NCBI RefSeq assembly: GCF_009737085.1
Contig: NZ_WOVL01000018.1
Location: 33,140-97,139 of the forward strand
Length of the DNA stretch: 64,000 nt
Reading direction: 5' to 3'
From: Paenibacillus sp. NEAU-GSW1
GTDB taxonomy: Bacteria > Bacillota > Bacilli > Paenibacillales > Paenibacillaceae
Shown here: piece by piece, positions 46,472 through 55,615 of the stretch
Numbering within the stretch: the first letter of the stretch is position 1
Layout: each line of letters opens with the position of its first letter
Notes under the pieces: model-generated
Seen by the model: only the letters and a program-made list of their open reading frames with translations
What the model was told of the DNA's origin: nothing
Databases searched by the model: none
Made by a program: the position numbers and the translations under genes

Positions 46472-48562
46472 TCATTCCTTAGCGATGGTTACATCTTTAT
46501 AGTAGTATTTCAATATATAGGAATAGTCATACCCTTGCTGCGCCAGTCCAAGCGCGCCATACTGGGACATGCCGACGCCATGGCCGTTGCCTGTGCCAAT
46601 GAACCGGAAAGATGTTTCTTTGGTCGTGGCGCGCACCTTGCCGTCTCCGCTGAGCACAAACAGATTGTCATCTTGCTGCTTTACTTTGCCGTCTGCGCCG
46701 ATCGTGTAGATCGGTTGCGCCGATGTTGACCTCGTGCGCGTCTCTCCGCCAGCGCCGATCATCGTTACTTTAGCCGTCTCGTCCACTTGGAATAGCGTGC
46801 TTGGAAGCCCGCCTAATGCGCCGCGAAGGCTGTCCGGATATTTAATCGGGAGCGGCGATCCGTTCACAAGCATTTCCGTGACGCGGCCGGACACGCCTTG
46901 CTTGCTGATTTCCAGCGATGAGATGGGTCCTGACACTGCAGATGACGTCCTCCCTTTCATCGAAGCGACCAAATCGTTCGAAGTGAAAGGCCCGCGAATC
47001 CAAGACATTTCATTATTTTGCACGACACGATCCAAAATTGCAACCTGCGTGCCTTTGCCAAGCTGCCCAACAAGCGGCACCGAGTCTTGAATAATCGGCA
47101 GCACGCGCACCTTCGTGCCTTCCGTATTGACTTTCATCGTTTTAACGCCCGCTTGATTGACCTCTCCTGTATCATCGAGCAAGTCGTCTCGCACATACCC
47201 TGTCAAACCGCTCGGGAGTGCAACGCGATACCATTGATGCAAGTTTTTCTCCGAAACTTTATCTGGACTGGACACCGTTTGCAAGTAAGCGACGGAGTTG
47301 CCCCAAATTTCTTTTGCATCCGCAGTCTGTCCTCCAGCGCTTGAAGAGAATAACGCCTCGATTAATTTGCCTTTATAAAGCATAACCTCTCCTGCGGTCT
47401 CATCGACCGCTCGGATCGTCTCCGGCTTTTCCTTCTCTGTCCCGTAATAGGCTTGGCTTGTAACGCTGTCTACGACATGGGCGATCTGAAATCCGAAGCC
47501 TTGATAAAGCGCATAGGTTCTAGCGGACACCGCTTGCGCTTTCAGCGCCTCAATCGACCACGATGGGCTCATCTCGCCGCCGACAACCGAATACAAATAA
47601 TGCTCGAAAGGCAGTTCATTGATAACAGCCAGCTTGCCGTTGAACTCGCTAAGCTCGAACTCGCCTCTATACGTACGGTTGGAACGCTCCGTCAGTTTGA
47701 TTGAAGCCGTTGAACGCGGCGCAACCCATACTTTCGCCGTTCCCGCAGGAAATGCGAATAGCTGCGCCGGATTTGCTGCTTTTCCGCTTGTCGTATGGTC
47801 ATTGCGATACAACAAGTACGGTTCTGCGCTTGCTTGTTTCAAAGTTGCGCCGGCAGCTCCTGCTTTCTTCTTAATTAACTCCAGACTAGCGGCATCCGCT
47901 TCCGCGCCGACCATAACGGTATAGCTAGCCGCGCTGCGTTGAGCAATATAAGCATCAATGCCTGCCGCGCTGAACGTGTCTGCCGCTTTCACTGCTTCAT
48001 CGCGCGTCTTATAGGCTGCGCTCTCGAGATGCAACGGTCCTGACAGAACAGGAGCGACTCCGCCGGCAATGCCGAGCAATTCGCTGTCCGCGCTCCATTT
48101 CTTCAATGCAGCCGCCGCATCTGCCGCTGTGCTGTAGCTTCCTTCCGCCACTTGATAAACCGTTTTTCCGTTTTTCGTCAGCGATGTAATAAATCCGGCT
48201 CCAGATGCGGACTGAATACGTTTTTGCACTTTGAGAGCGGTATCAAAGCTTCCCGTCTCCACAATCTTTACTTTATAATCATCCACCGCAAACTTTGCCG
48301 GCACATCCGCTCCGAGAGTCGTCCATGCTTCCGTCCCCGACGGTTTCCGCATGCCGACAGACAGACCGCCGGATGACGACAGTGTAGCAACAGGCGTATT
48401 GACCTGATATTTCCCCGGAAATTGCAAAAAGATGGCGACTCTTATCGAATCCAGCTTCGGCACTGCGCCTAGTGACGGCTTCGCCGTCCAAGTCGAAATG
48501 AGCAGCAAGCCAATGATCGTCAATAGCGTTAACCGCCGATAGGACCAACGGTTTGTTTTCAT
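46472..48562 (-). CDS. SpoIID/LytB-domain protein with SPOR-like repeats
   Basis: A 696-residue exported protein. Residues 9-28 are a signal or anchor helix. Residues about 85-240 hold two SPOR-like repeats (KVKIVETGSFDTALKVQKRI, and LESAAYKTRDEAVKAADTF with SYTVMVGAEADAAS), which usually bind denuded glycan. The SpoIID domain runs from about 300 (SLPFEHYLYSVVGGEMSPSW, AVSARTYALYQGFGF) to the end, HGVGMSQYGALGLAQQGYDY; a 150-residue insert with an SH3-like stretch interrupts it. SpoIID is a lytic transglycosylase in engulfment, while related proteins act in vegetative walls. ATG 48562 follows AAAGGAG. It lies between ruvB and queA. Confidence 0.9.
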   Translation of the reverse strand: MKTNRWSYRRLTLLTIIGLLLISTWTAKPSLGAVPKLDSIRVAIFLQFPGKYQVNTPVATLSSSGGLSVGMRKPSGTEAWTTLGADVPAKFAVDDYKVKIVETGSFDTALKVQKRIQSASGAGFITSLTKNGKTVYQVAEGSYSTAADAAAALKKWSADSELLGIAGGVAPVLSGPLHLESAAYKTRDEAVKAADTFSAAGIDAYIAQRSAASYTVMVGAEADAASLELIKKKAGAAGATLKQASAEPYLLYRNDHTTSGKAANPAQLFAFPAGTAKVWVAPRSTASIKLTERSNRTYRGEFELSEFNGKLAVINELPFEHYLYSVVGGEMSPSWSIEALKAQAVSARTYALYQGFGFQIAHVVDSVTSQAYYGTEKEKPETIRAVDETAGEVMLYKGKLIEALFSSSAGGQTADAKEIWGNSVAYLQTVSSPDKVSEKNLHQWYRVALPSGLTGYVRDDLLDDTGEVNQAGVKTMKVNTEGTKVRVLPIIQDSVPLVGQLGKGTQVAILDRVVQNNEMSWIRGPFTSNDLVASMKGRTSSAVSGPISSLEISKQGVSGRVTEMLVNGSPLPIKYPDSLRGALGGLPSTLFQVDETAKVTMIGAGGETRTRSTSAQPIYTIGADGKVKQQDDNLFVLSGDGKVRATTKETSFRFIGTGNGHGVGMSQYGALGLAQQGYDYSYILKYYYKDVTIAKE

Positions 48563-48590
48563 GCGCTAATTTCTCCTTTCGCGTACTTCA

Positions 48591-49592
48591 TTATCTTTCA
48601 GGAACCGGCAATCCGAGATGTCGATAGGCTTGATCAGTCGCAATGCGGCCGCGCGGCGTCCGCTGCAAAAATCCGATCTGCATTAAGTAAGGCTCGTATA
48701 CATCTTCAATCGTTTGACTTTCCTCACCTATTGAGGCGGCTATTGTATCCAGTCCGACAGGCCTGCCGGCAAATGTAGTCATCATGGCAAGCAACATTTT
48801 GTGATCGATGCTGTCGAGGCCCATCGGATCGACCTGCTGAAGCTCCAGCGCCGCCATCGCGATTTCATGCGTAATAATTCCGTCGCCTCGTACTTGGGCA
48901 AAATCGCGAACTCGCTTCAATAGTCGGTTAGCAATCCGCGGCGTTCCTCGAGAGCGCATTGCGATCTCTTGCGAAGCTTCGCCGATAATCGATATATCGA
49001 AAATTTCAGCCGATCGGGAAACGATATACGCCAGCTCATCAACCGTATAAAATTCAAGCCGGCTAATGACGCCGAATCGGTCTCGCAGCGGTGCGGACAA
49101 CAATCCGGCTCTCGTCGTCGCGCCGATTAGCGTGAAGGGCGGCAAATCAAGCCTTACCGACCTTGCGCTCGGCCCCTTTCCGATCATAATATCGAGCGCG
49201 AAATCCTCCATTGCCGGGTACAGCACCTCTTCTACCGTCCGATGAAGCCGATGAATTTCATCAATAAAAAGAACGTCTCCCTCTTGCAAATTCGTCAGCA
49301 ATGCCGCCAAATCGCCCGGACGTTCGATCGCCGGTCCAGAGGTCGTGCGCAGATTGACGCCAAGTTCATTGGCAATAATGTTGGACAGCGTCGTTTTGCC
49401 GAGCCCCGGCGGCCCGTACAACAGTACATGATCCAGCGCTTCTTTGCGAAGCTTTGCGGCATCAATGTAAATTTTCAGATTTTCCTTTGCTTTAGACTGC
49501 CCGATATATTCAGCCAAATAGCGCGGACGCAAGCTAAGCTCCATTGCCTGCTCGTCCATCATTAAATTAGCGGAAATGATTCGATCTTCCAA
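48591..49592 (-). CDS. ruvB: Holliday-junction branch-migration ATPase RuvB
   Basis: A 333-residue AAA+ motor. Walker A is [12 protein letters not shown], Walker B is [10 protein letters not shown], sensor 1 lies in [21 protein letters not shown] with the arginine finger nearby, and the C-terminal winged helix ends [25 protein letters not shown] 49592 has AAGGAG ten bases upstream. It follows ruvA by 19 bases in a ruvC-ruvA-ruvB run. Confidence 0.97.
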   Translation of the reverse strand: MEDRIISANLMMDEQAMELSLRPRYLAEYIGQSKAKENLKIYIDAAKLRKEALDHVLLYGPPGLGKTTLSNIIANELGVNLRTTSGPAIERPGDLAALLTNLQEGDVLFIDEIHRLHRTVEEVLYPAMEDFALDIMIGKGPSARSVRLDLPPFTLIGATTRAGLLSAPLRDRFGVISRLEFYTVDELAYIVSRSAEIFDISIIGEASQEIAMRSRGTPRIANRLLKRVRDFAQVRGDGIITHEIAMAALELQQVDPMGLDSIDHKMLLAMMTTFAGRPVGLDTIAASIGEESQTIEDVYEPYLMQIGFLQRTPRGRIATDQAYRHLGLPVPER

Positions 49593-49611
49593 CTGCGTTC
49601 AACTCCTTCCG

Positions 49612-50253
49612 TTACCCCTTGAACAGCTGCTGCAGCGCTCGTTTCATCAAGGAATCCACCGTTTCGTCGGCTGTTACGCTCGGCTGCAGCGAAGCCCATG
49701 CTTTATCGAGCTCAGCTTGCGTGTATCCGAGCGAGGCCAGCGCCTCGCGCGCTTCCTCCCATGCCGTTCCAGTCCCTTGCATACCTGCGGACAATGCTGA
49801 ACTCGGCGCCGAAGGCGCTAAACCGGCGGCCGCCAGCAGACCGGCATCAGAAACAAAGCCGGACAGCTTGTCTTTCAAATCGAGCACCATACGCTGCGCC
49901 GTTTTTTTGCCGATTCCCGGAAGCTTGGTCAGGAAAGCGAGATTTTCCTGATGAATGGCCGCAATAACCGCATCGGGACGCCCCCCTGCCAGAATGCCAA
50001 GCGCAACGCGCGGACCGATGCCGGACACTTCGAGCAGCTTGCGAAACAATGCCTGCTCCTCTCGCGTTTCGAAGCCGTACAGCAGAACCGCATCTTCGCG
50101 GACATGATGATGAATGAATACCGTTATCGCTTCTTCTTTGCCGGCGAAGGCATAGGGATTCGGCGTGAATACCCGATAGCCGACGTCACGGACTTCCAGC
50201 ACAATATATTCCGATTCCAAATGGGCTACCAAGCCTCTTAAAAAATCGATCAT
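49612..50253 (-). CDS. ruvA: Holliday-junction DNA helicase subunit RuvA
   Basis: A 213-residue protein with the three RuvA domains: an OB fold starting MIDFLRGLVAHLESEYIVLEVRDVGYRV, two helix-hairpin-helix motifs (VSGIGPRVALGIL, LPGIGKKTAQRMVLDLKDKL), and a C-terminal domain that regulates RuvB (EALASLGYTQAELDKAW). ATG 50253 follows GAGGTG by five bases and overlaps the ruvC stop (ATGA), so the 17 codons further upstream belong to ruvC in another frame. Confidence 0.97.
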   Translation of the reverse strand: MIDFLRGLVAHLESEYIVLEVRDVGYRVFTPNPYAFAGKEEAITVFIHHHVREDAVLLYGFETREEQALFRKLLEVSGIGPRVALGILAGGRPDAVIAAIHQENLAFLTKLPGIGKKTAQRMVLDLKDKLSGFVSDAGLLAAAGLAPSAPSSALSAGMQGTGTAWEEAREALASLGYTQAELDKAWASLQPSVTADETVDSLMKRALQQLFKG

Positions 50254-50750
50254 CGACGCACCTCGTTTATTTTTTGCGCCATTACGGCGGTATGAGCATG
50301 GCAAATCGCAACGGCCAGCGCGTCTGCGACATCGTCCGGCTTCGGTATGGCGGACAGCCTCAGAAACATTTTGACCATTTCCTGCACCTGTCGTTTTTCC
50401 GCCTTGCCGTATCCGACAACCGACTGTTTCACCTGCAGCGGCGTATATTCGGATACCGGCAATCCGCGCTGCGCCGCAGCCAAAATAATGACGCCTCTAG
50501 CTTGCCCGACGTCAAATGCGGTCGTTACGTTCCGGTTGAAAAACAGCTTCTCGATCGCGACGCAATCCGGCTTGTATTTATCCATCAGTGCGGCGGCCGA
50601 ATCATATACTTGAAGCAGCCTCTCCTGGGACGGCGTACCTGCTGCCGTCTGTATGCAGCCGTACTGCACAGGCGTAAGCTTATGACCAACTTTATCGATA
50701 AAACCAAAACCCGCTATCGCAATGCCGGGGTCTATTCCTAGTACACGCAA
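50250..50750 (-). CDS. ruvC: Crossover junction endodeoxyribonuclease RuvC
   Basis: A 166-residue RNase H-fold resolvase. The first catalytic Asp lies in RVLGIDPGIAIAGFG, the Glu in CVAIEKLFFNRNVTTAFDVGQARG, and the last Asp pair in KPDDVADALAVAICH. TTG 50750 was chosen because AAGGAG lies eight bases upstream and the protein then begins at the family start; the ATG at 50798 would add 16 unrelated residues. B. subtilis lacks RuvC and uses RecU; its presence here, coupled to ruvAB, is a difference worth noting. Confidence 0.96.
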   Translation of the reverse strand: MRVLGIDPGIAIAGFGFIDKVGHKLTPVQYGCIQTAAGTPSQERLLQVYDSAAALMDKYKPDCVAIEKLFFNRNVTTAFDVGQARGVIILAAAQRGLPVSEYTPLQVKQSVVGYGKAEKRQVQEMVKMFLRLSAIPKPDDVADALAVAICHAHTAVMAQKINEVRR

Positions 50751-50887
50751 GCTCCCATCTCCTTCAATGATTGCGCTGCCTCTAAGGGATGCTTTCATTA
50801 TGTATAACTTCTATTATAGCAAATCGAGCCATGAATGAGAACACGCGTTTGAGAGGATCGCCAAAGGGAGGTGCTCCTTAAGCGCAA

Positions 50888-50920
50888 TAAAGCCGCGAGT
50901 CGATGGATGACTCGCGGCTG
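50888..50920 (-). terminator. Terminator after the bofC-like gene
   Basis: AGCCGCGAGTC and GACTCGCGGCT form a perfect 11-bp stem around a seven-base loop, followed by TTATTG on the minus strand, so the T-run is weak. Confidence 0.65.
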
Positions 50921-50939
50921 GGCAACGCCGGGCGGCGGA

Positions 50940-51599
50940 TTAGTACGCAGATTTCATTGCCTTTTCGTTCTCTTGAACGGCATAATCGCTAAAGGTCGAA
51001 AGTACGCTATTGTACTCATCGATATCGGATACCTTAATGCCGTTAGCAAGCTCATCGACTTTTTGCTGCGGCAAGGCGCTCTCCATGTATTGGATATCCA
51101 GCTGAAAAAAAGTTTTTACGACCTTTTCTTTTTTTGGCACTCCTTCAAATAACGACAAATAGCCATGCTTGTCCAATCCGAAGTAAGCTTGAGCTCTGCA
51201 ATCCTCGGAAAAATCATCGATCTGCTGCTCGAGCTGCACCGTTGTTCCATCGCTTGCCATTACAGCCGTCCACTCGGGGTGCGACATCAGCAGTTTTACA
51301 ATTTGGCGCGCATCGATCCGCCCTAAATTGCGAATTGCTTCGCCGCATATATAAACGCTGCGCAGTTTGACCGTCAAGGGTCCATCATGCCGCTCTAAGG
51401 TTTGAATAACACTGTTTCTGTCCTTTTCCGATTCCGGCAAGCTCGACGCTGCTTCTGCGAACGGAGTTACAAGAAAAGCTCCTGTTCCTGTTATTGCCGC
51501 AGCCGCAAGCCATAACGTAAAGGAGCCTAATAACCATAAGGAGCGGCGACGGCGACGTAGACGTTTTCGGACCTGCTTCCATAAGCTGAACTCCATCAT
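50940..51599 (-). CDS. BofC-like sporulation protein
   Basis: A 219-residue protein with a very basic N-terminus (RKRLRRRRRS), one membrane helix and an exported part. The C-terminal region from about residue 120 matches the BofC C-terminal domain (SEDCRAQAYFGLDKHGYLSLFEG), and the domain before it has VYICGEAIRNLG with a Cys. In B. subtilis BofC controls SpoIVB-dependent activation of the late sigma factor, and its gene lies next to ruvA. ATG 51599 follows AAGGGG by nine bases and overlaps the stop of a tiny upstream ORF; an ORF start at 51749 is open but has no good site. Confidence 0.8.
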   Translation of the reverse strand: MMEFSLWKQVRKRLRRRRRSLWLLGSFTLWLAAAAITGTGAFLVTPFAEAASSLPESEKDRNSVIQTLERHDGPLTVKLRSVYICGEAIRNLGRIDARQIVKLLMSHPEWTAVMASDGTTVQLEQQIDDFSEDCRAQAYFGLDKHGYLSLFEGVPKKEKVVKTFFQLDIQYMESALPQQKVDELANGIKVSDIDEYNSVLSTFSDYAVQENEKAMKSAY

Positions 51600-51667
51600 C
51601 TCGATAAGCCCCTTCGCGTTTTTTTCTGCCCCGCGCGCAGCTCCGGCGTCCGGTTCAGATTTGACAA
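51596..51667 (-). CDS. Possible 23-residue leader peptide coupled to bofC
   Basis: TTG 51667 has GGAGG eight bases upstream, an ideal distance. The basic 23-residue peptide ends at TGA 51598-51596, which overlaps the bofC ATG as ATGA. The arrangement looks like a coupled leader that passes ribosomes to bofC. No homology can be judged at this length. Confidence 0.35.
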   Translation of the reverse strand: MSNLNRTPELRAGQKKTRRGLSR

Positions 51668-51753
51668 TAGTGTTTCCTCCAATGCCAAATCTATGCATAC
51701 AAAGCAAACGCCTGAAGCGTCCACAAGGACGAATCAGGCGCCGCTCCATTCCA

Positions 51754-53544
51754 TTATCGTTTAATCCAAGGCTTGCTGCCGCGTTTATCGTTGCGCAACG
51801 GCGACGCCACGGTGCGGATAACCGCTTTTTTACCTGGCTTGCGCTGCGTTTTGCTGTTTTTCACAACTTCGCTCTTGCCCTTGTCGATCTCATCTTCGCG
51901 TTTTTCTTTACAGCCGCATGGCTTCTCATTCACGCCTGCAACTTGGCCAGGCCAAGTCGGGTACGGAGGAAACGGCGGGAATGGCGGGAAGCCCCATACC
52001 GGATAACCGTAACTTCCGGCAGGAGAAACCGCTCCGTAACCGCCGACCGATTCAGGGCCGATATTCGATGGCGAGATATTATTTTCTTGCAGGCCGGCAA
52101 TGTGCTCAGGACCTGCGTTAGCTGGCGAGACTGCTGTCGGGCCAAAGTCATAGCCATAGCCGTAGCCGTAACCGCCAACCGATTCAGGGCCGATATTCGA
52201 CGGAGATACGCCTGTCGGGCCATAGCCATAACCGTAGCCATAGCCGCCAACCGATTCAGGACCTACATTCGACGGAGACACGCCTGTCGGCCCAAAGCCA
52301 TAGCCATAGCCGCCAATCGATTCAGGACCTACATTCGACGGAGATACGCCTGTCGGGCCATAGCCATAGCCGTAGCCGCCAGTCGATTCAGGGCCTATAT
52401 TCGACGGAGATACGCCTGTCGGGCCATAGCCATAGCCGTAGCCGCCATAAGGCATTTCTTGAAATGGAGATACGTTTGACGGTCCAATATTGGAAGGACC
52501 GATATTAGCCGGAGAAACGTTGCCGAGCGGACCGATATTAGAAGCTGCGACATTGGATGGACCAAAGCCGAACGGAGCAACGTTCGCGCCGCCGACATTC
52601 AAAGGCGTCAGATTGGCGTTCTCGGCGAGCGGCATCACTTGTCCTCCGCCGTATCCGTAGCCGCTTTGCAATGGCGAAACGTTTCCGTAGCCATAGCCGC
52701 TGCCAAATGCAGGGCTGACATTGTTTGCAGGGGACGAAGCTTCGATCGCAGGCATATTGAATTGCTGGAACGGATTTACGGCATTAGGCACATTTTCTGC
52801 ATGTATAGGACTCGTTTTTTTCTTTTCGATCGGCAGCGCTTTTTGCGGTTTTACCGCATTTGCCTGCTCTTTCGCAGCCTTCGCAGGAGCCGTTTTCGCC
52901 GGAGCGGTTTTCGTTGGCGCAACCGGTTTTTGTTCAACAACAGGCGCAACCGGTTTTTGTTCCACAATCGGAGCCGTCGGTTTTTTCTCTACGATCGGCC
53001 CTGTTGGCGCTTTGCCCGCTGGCGAAACTGGAGCCGGCGCCGGCACCGGTGCTGGAAGCGGCACCGGCATTATCGGCGCTGTAGGCGTTTTGCCTTGAAT
53101 TGGCGCTGTGTTCTTCTTGCCGCCAACCAAGTTCTGCACGCCTTGCACGATCGACATCGGATGGAGCGGATGATGTCCCGAGCCTGTGCCGGCCGCTTGC
53201 AAATCAACCGATGTATGAGTCGATTTCGGAATATTGACGATTTCCCCGGTCAGCAGCACATTCGGATTTTTAAGCTGCGGATTCGCTTTTATCATGTCGG
53301 CAAGCGGCACACCCCAAGCTTTGGACAGCTTCCAAAGCGTATCCCCTTGTTTGACAACGTGCTGATGCATAATATCACCAACTCCTCCGCCGCTCGTGGA
53401 CGGAATTTTAAGCTTCATGCCAACGTCAAGCACATCGGGATTCGTAATTGCCGGGTTCAGCTTTAAAATTTCTTCAATCGACACATTATGTTTCTGGCTA
53501 ATAAAATACAATGTATCGCCTTTCTTAACGACATAAATTTTCAC
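51754..53544 (-). CDS. SafA-like LysM spore-coat assembly protein with Gly-Tyr repeats
   Basis: A 596-residue protein. Two LysM domains lie at residues 3-48 (YVVKKGDTLYFISQKHNVS) and about 62-107 (HVVKQGDTLWKLSKAWGVP) and would bind spore peptidoglycan. A Pro/Ala/Lys-rich linker (about 150-260) with KPxAP repeats follows, then imperfect NxGPSN repeats, then five GYGYGYGPTGVSPSNIGPES-type units of 22-24 residues, and a short basic tail with CGC. GTG 53544 follows GGAGG by ten bases. LysM placement and neighbourhood match SafA/ExsA, which localises coat layers. The repeat part is unlike B. subtilis SafA. Confidence 0.85.
   Translation of the reverse strand: MKIYVVKKGDTLYFISQKHNVSIEEILKLNPAITNPDVLDVGMKLKIPSTSGGGVGDIMHQHVVKQGDTLWKLSKAWGVPLADMIKANPQLKNPNVLLTGEIVNIPKSTHTSVDLQAAGTGSGHHPLHPMSIVQGVQNLVGGKKNTAPIQGKTPTAPIMPVPLPAPVPAPAPVSPAGKAPTGPIVEKKPTAPIVEQKPVAPVVEQKPVAPTKTAPAKTAPAKAAKEQANAVKPQKALPIEKKKTSPIHAENVPNAVNPFQQFNMPAIEASSPANNVSPAFGSGYGYGNVSPLQSGYGYGGGQVMPLAENANLTPLNVGGANVAPFGFGPSNVAASNIGPLGNVSPANIGPSNIGPSNVSPFQEMPYGGYGYGYGPTGVSPSNIGPESTGGYGYGYGPTGVSPSNVGPESIGGYGYGFGPTGVSPSNVGPESVGGYGYGYGYGPTGVSPSNIGPESVGGYGYGYGYDFGPTAVSPANAGPEHIAGLQENNISPSNIGPESVGGYGAVSPAGSYGYPVWGFPPFPPFPPYPTWPGQVAGVNEKPCGCKEKREDEIDKGKSEVVKNSKTQRKPGKKAVIRTVASPLRNDKRGSKPWIKR
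52049..52462. repeat. Coding tandem repeat inside the SafA-like gene
   Basis: GATTCAGG, part of the codons for the GPESxGG junction, recurs at 52049, 52181, 52253, 52319 and 52385, giving spacings of 132, 72, 66 and 66 bp. All are multiples of three, so the frame is kept. Neighbouring units are nearly identical in DNA, a sign of recent slippage or unequal exchange. Confidence 0.85.
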
Positions 53545-53673
53545 TCGCTGAAAACCTCCTGTCACGTTCGTTGTACAGCAGTCACGGCTAATGCCTGCTA
53601 TCAATCATTACATCCTATGCAGAACATAGGCATGTGTCTCCAACTTATTCGAAAAAAAATGCTGACATAAAAA

Positions 53674-53716
53674 ATAAAAATCGCCACCTTCCAACCGGGA
53701 AGATGGCGATTCTTAG
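53674..53716 (-). terminator. Rho-independent terminator of the pheA unit
   Basis: AATCGCCATCTTCC and GGAAGGTGGCGATT (minus strand) pair with one G-T, followed by TTTTTATTTTTT. It lies between pheA and the SafA-like gene. Confidence 0.82.
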
Positions 53717-53749
53717 ATCGATCTGATTTTCTGCTTCATTAGCTAATTG

Positions 53750-54628
53750 CTAGTTGCACAATTGTTCGTACGTAAAGCTCGGGTAGCTGCCCAGAATGCG
53801 CACTTGGCAGCCCAACGCTTCGATCTCTTCAATAGCCGATGGCAGCAGCACCGTATCGAGCGACATATCGATATCGATGAAGAAATAGTAGGTGCCGAGT
53901 TTTTTCTTTGTCGGCCTCGACTCGATTTTCGTCAAATTGATTTTCCGCCAGGCAAACGCCGAAAGCACACGATGCAGCGCGCCCGGAAAGTCGTCTGGGA
54001 GCGTAATCAATATGCTCGTTTTACGATGTTCCGAATGCCGCGCCGTGAACGGTTCATTGCCTACTAGAAGAAAACGTGTGTAATTGTTGTCGTGATCGGT
54101 TACACCGCTGCTCAATATATCTAATTGATTGTTCGCAGCCGCGGTAGATGTTCCAATCGCTGCCCAGCCGACGCCCGGATTGTCGCGCACAATACGCACC
54201 CCTTCCGACGTGCTGCCGACCGTTTCGGTTTCTGTACCCGGCATTTCATTCCGCAGAAACTGCAAGCATTGCGCCATCGCAACCGGGTGGCTGAACACTT
54301 TCTTAATCCGGCGCAAATCAAGCTGTCCGTTTTCGTTCTCGAGCTCGGCACGGCGTCCAATCAAATTTTGAATCGATGGGTAGACCCACTCGGCTTGGAT
54401 GGGCAAATCCACCTCATGCACGAGCCAATCCATATGCAGGCTTACCGAGCCTTCAATCGTATTTTCAATCGGAATAACGCTATATTGGCTTACCTGATTT
54501 ACCGTGGACATAAAAACGTCCGATATCATGCGATGATGATTCCAATTCACTTCTTCATTGCCAAACAGTTTTTTTGCCGCTTCATCGGATACAGATCCTG
54601 CCGGCAAAAGAGCTACCGATTGCTTCAT
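53750..54628 (-). CDS. pheA: Prephenate dehydratase
   Basis: A 292-residue PheA that turns prephenate to phenylpyruvate. The catalytic domain has VIPIENTIEGSVSLHMDWLV, GWAAIGTSTAAANNQLDIL and YTRFLLVG, with the key Thr-Arg-Phe. A C-terminal ACT domain has LHRVLSAFAWRKINLTKIESRPTKK, whose ESRP motif binds Phe for feedback inhibition. ATG 54628 overlaps the thrB stop (ATGA) behind AAAGGAG. It is the last gene of the hom-thrB-pheA set. Confidence 0.96.
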   Translation of the reverse strand: MKQSVALLPAGSVSDEAAKKLFGNEEVNWNHHRMISDVFMSTVNQVSQYSVIPIENTIEGSVSLHMDWLVHEVDLPIQAEWVYPSIQNLIGRRAELENENGQLDLRRIKKVFSHPVAMAQCLQFLRNEMPGTETETVGSTSEGVRIVRDNPGVGWAAIGTSTAAANNQLDILSSGVTDHDNNYTRFLLVGNEPFTARHSEHRKTSILITLPDDFPGALHRVLSAFAWRKINLTKIESRPTKKKLGTYYFFIDIDMSLDTVLLPSAIEEIEALGCQVRILGSYPSFTYEQLCN

Positions 54629-55590
54629 TGCATGACCTCTCCTTTAATGCGCGACATGAAATCCTCCGATTCGGCGGCGGATTTCACCGTTATCTCCGGT
54701 CCAGCAGCAACCGGCTTCAGCCACATCGTCTTGGCTTCAATACCTTCCCGCTGCAGCGTCTCGAGCAGAAAAGCTTCAAGCTCCGACTTGCGCGGGCTCT
54801 CCGCATCCACGAACGCAATCAGCGTCGGTCCCGCTCCGCTGAGCGCTGCGCCAAGCGCGCCATAGTCGGCGGCGCGCTCCAATATTGCCGTCATGCCGGG
54901 AATAAGCGCCGCACGGTACGGCTGATGCAAACGATCGCGCATGGCATGACGAATGAGTCCCAGCTCGCCGCTCGCAAGCGCGGCGACGAGCAGCGAGCTG
55001 CGGCCGACGTTGAATACGGCGTCGGCCATGCTGATTTGCGAAGGCAGCGCGTGGCGCGCCTTCTCGGTGGACAGCTGGAACGCCGGAATTGCGACCAGCG
55101 TTTCCAGCCTCGGATGCGGCTCCAGCCGGACATGGTCGGCACGCTCGCCGTCCCAGGCGGAGACGACAATGCCGCCGAATAACGAGGCGCCGACATTGTC
55201 GGGATGCCCCTCAAGCGAAGTCGCAAGCTGGAACAGCTTGTCCTCGCTGAGCGGGCTGCCGATCAGCGCGTTGGCTGCGACTAACGCGCCGACGATCGCC
55301 GATGCGCTGCTGCCAAGACCGCGTGTCAGCGGAATATCGCTGTACATAGACACGCACAGTTCGGGTACTTCAACTCCCGCTTCTTTAAACACAAGCTGTG
55401 CCACTTTATAGATCAAGTTCGATTTATCGGTTGGAACGCCTTTCATCTGGTCGCCGTAAAGGCGAAACTCTGTCTTGTCAGCTGCCGACATTTCGATCCA
55501 TGCAAAGAGCGACAATGCCATGCCCAGCGTATCGAAGCCTGGCCCCAAATTGGCGGTGCTGGCCGGTACCTTTACTAATACACGATTCAT
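54625..55590 (-). CDS. thrB: Homoserine kinase
   Basis: A 321-residue GHMP kinase that phosphorylates homoserine on the way to threonine. VKVPASTANLGPGFDTLGMALSL at the start, the ATP loop LTRGLGSSASAIVGALVAAN and ALSGAGPTLIAFVDA near the C-terminus are the three GHMP motifs. ATG 55590 follows AAGGAG by eleven bases. GC content in its central part is visibly higher than in hom and pheA, perhaps a composition quirk. thrC is not in this window. Confidence 0.96.
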   Translation of the reverse strand: MNRVLVKVPASTANLGPGFDTLGMALSLFAWIEMSAADKTEFRLYGDQMKGVPTDKSNLIYKVAQLVFKEAGVEVPELCVSMYSDIPLTRGLGSSASAIVGALVAANALIGSPLSEDKLFQLATSLEGHPDNVGASLFGGIVVSAWDGERADHVRLEPHPRLETLVAIPAFQLSTEKARHALPSQISMADAVFNVGRSSLLVAALASGELGLIRHAMRDRLHQPYRAALIPGMTAILERAADYGALGAALSGAGPTLIAFVDAESPRKSELEAFLLETLQREGIEAKTMWLKPVAAGPEITVKSAAESEDFMSRIKGEVMQ

Positions 55591-55615
55591 AACAAGTAAA
55601 GCTCCTTTATAAGAT

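Noticed and set aside
51661..52479. A 272-codon plus-strand ORF with repeats opposite the SafA-like gene
   Set aside because: Its Arg/Ala/Ile repeats are the complement of the Gly-Tyr coding repeats; the LysM-containing minus-strand frame is the real one.
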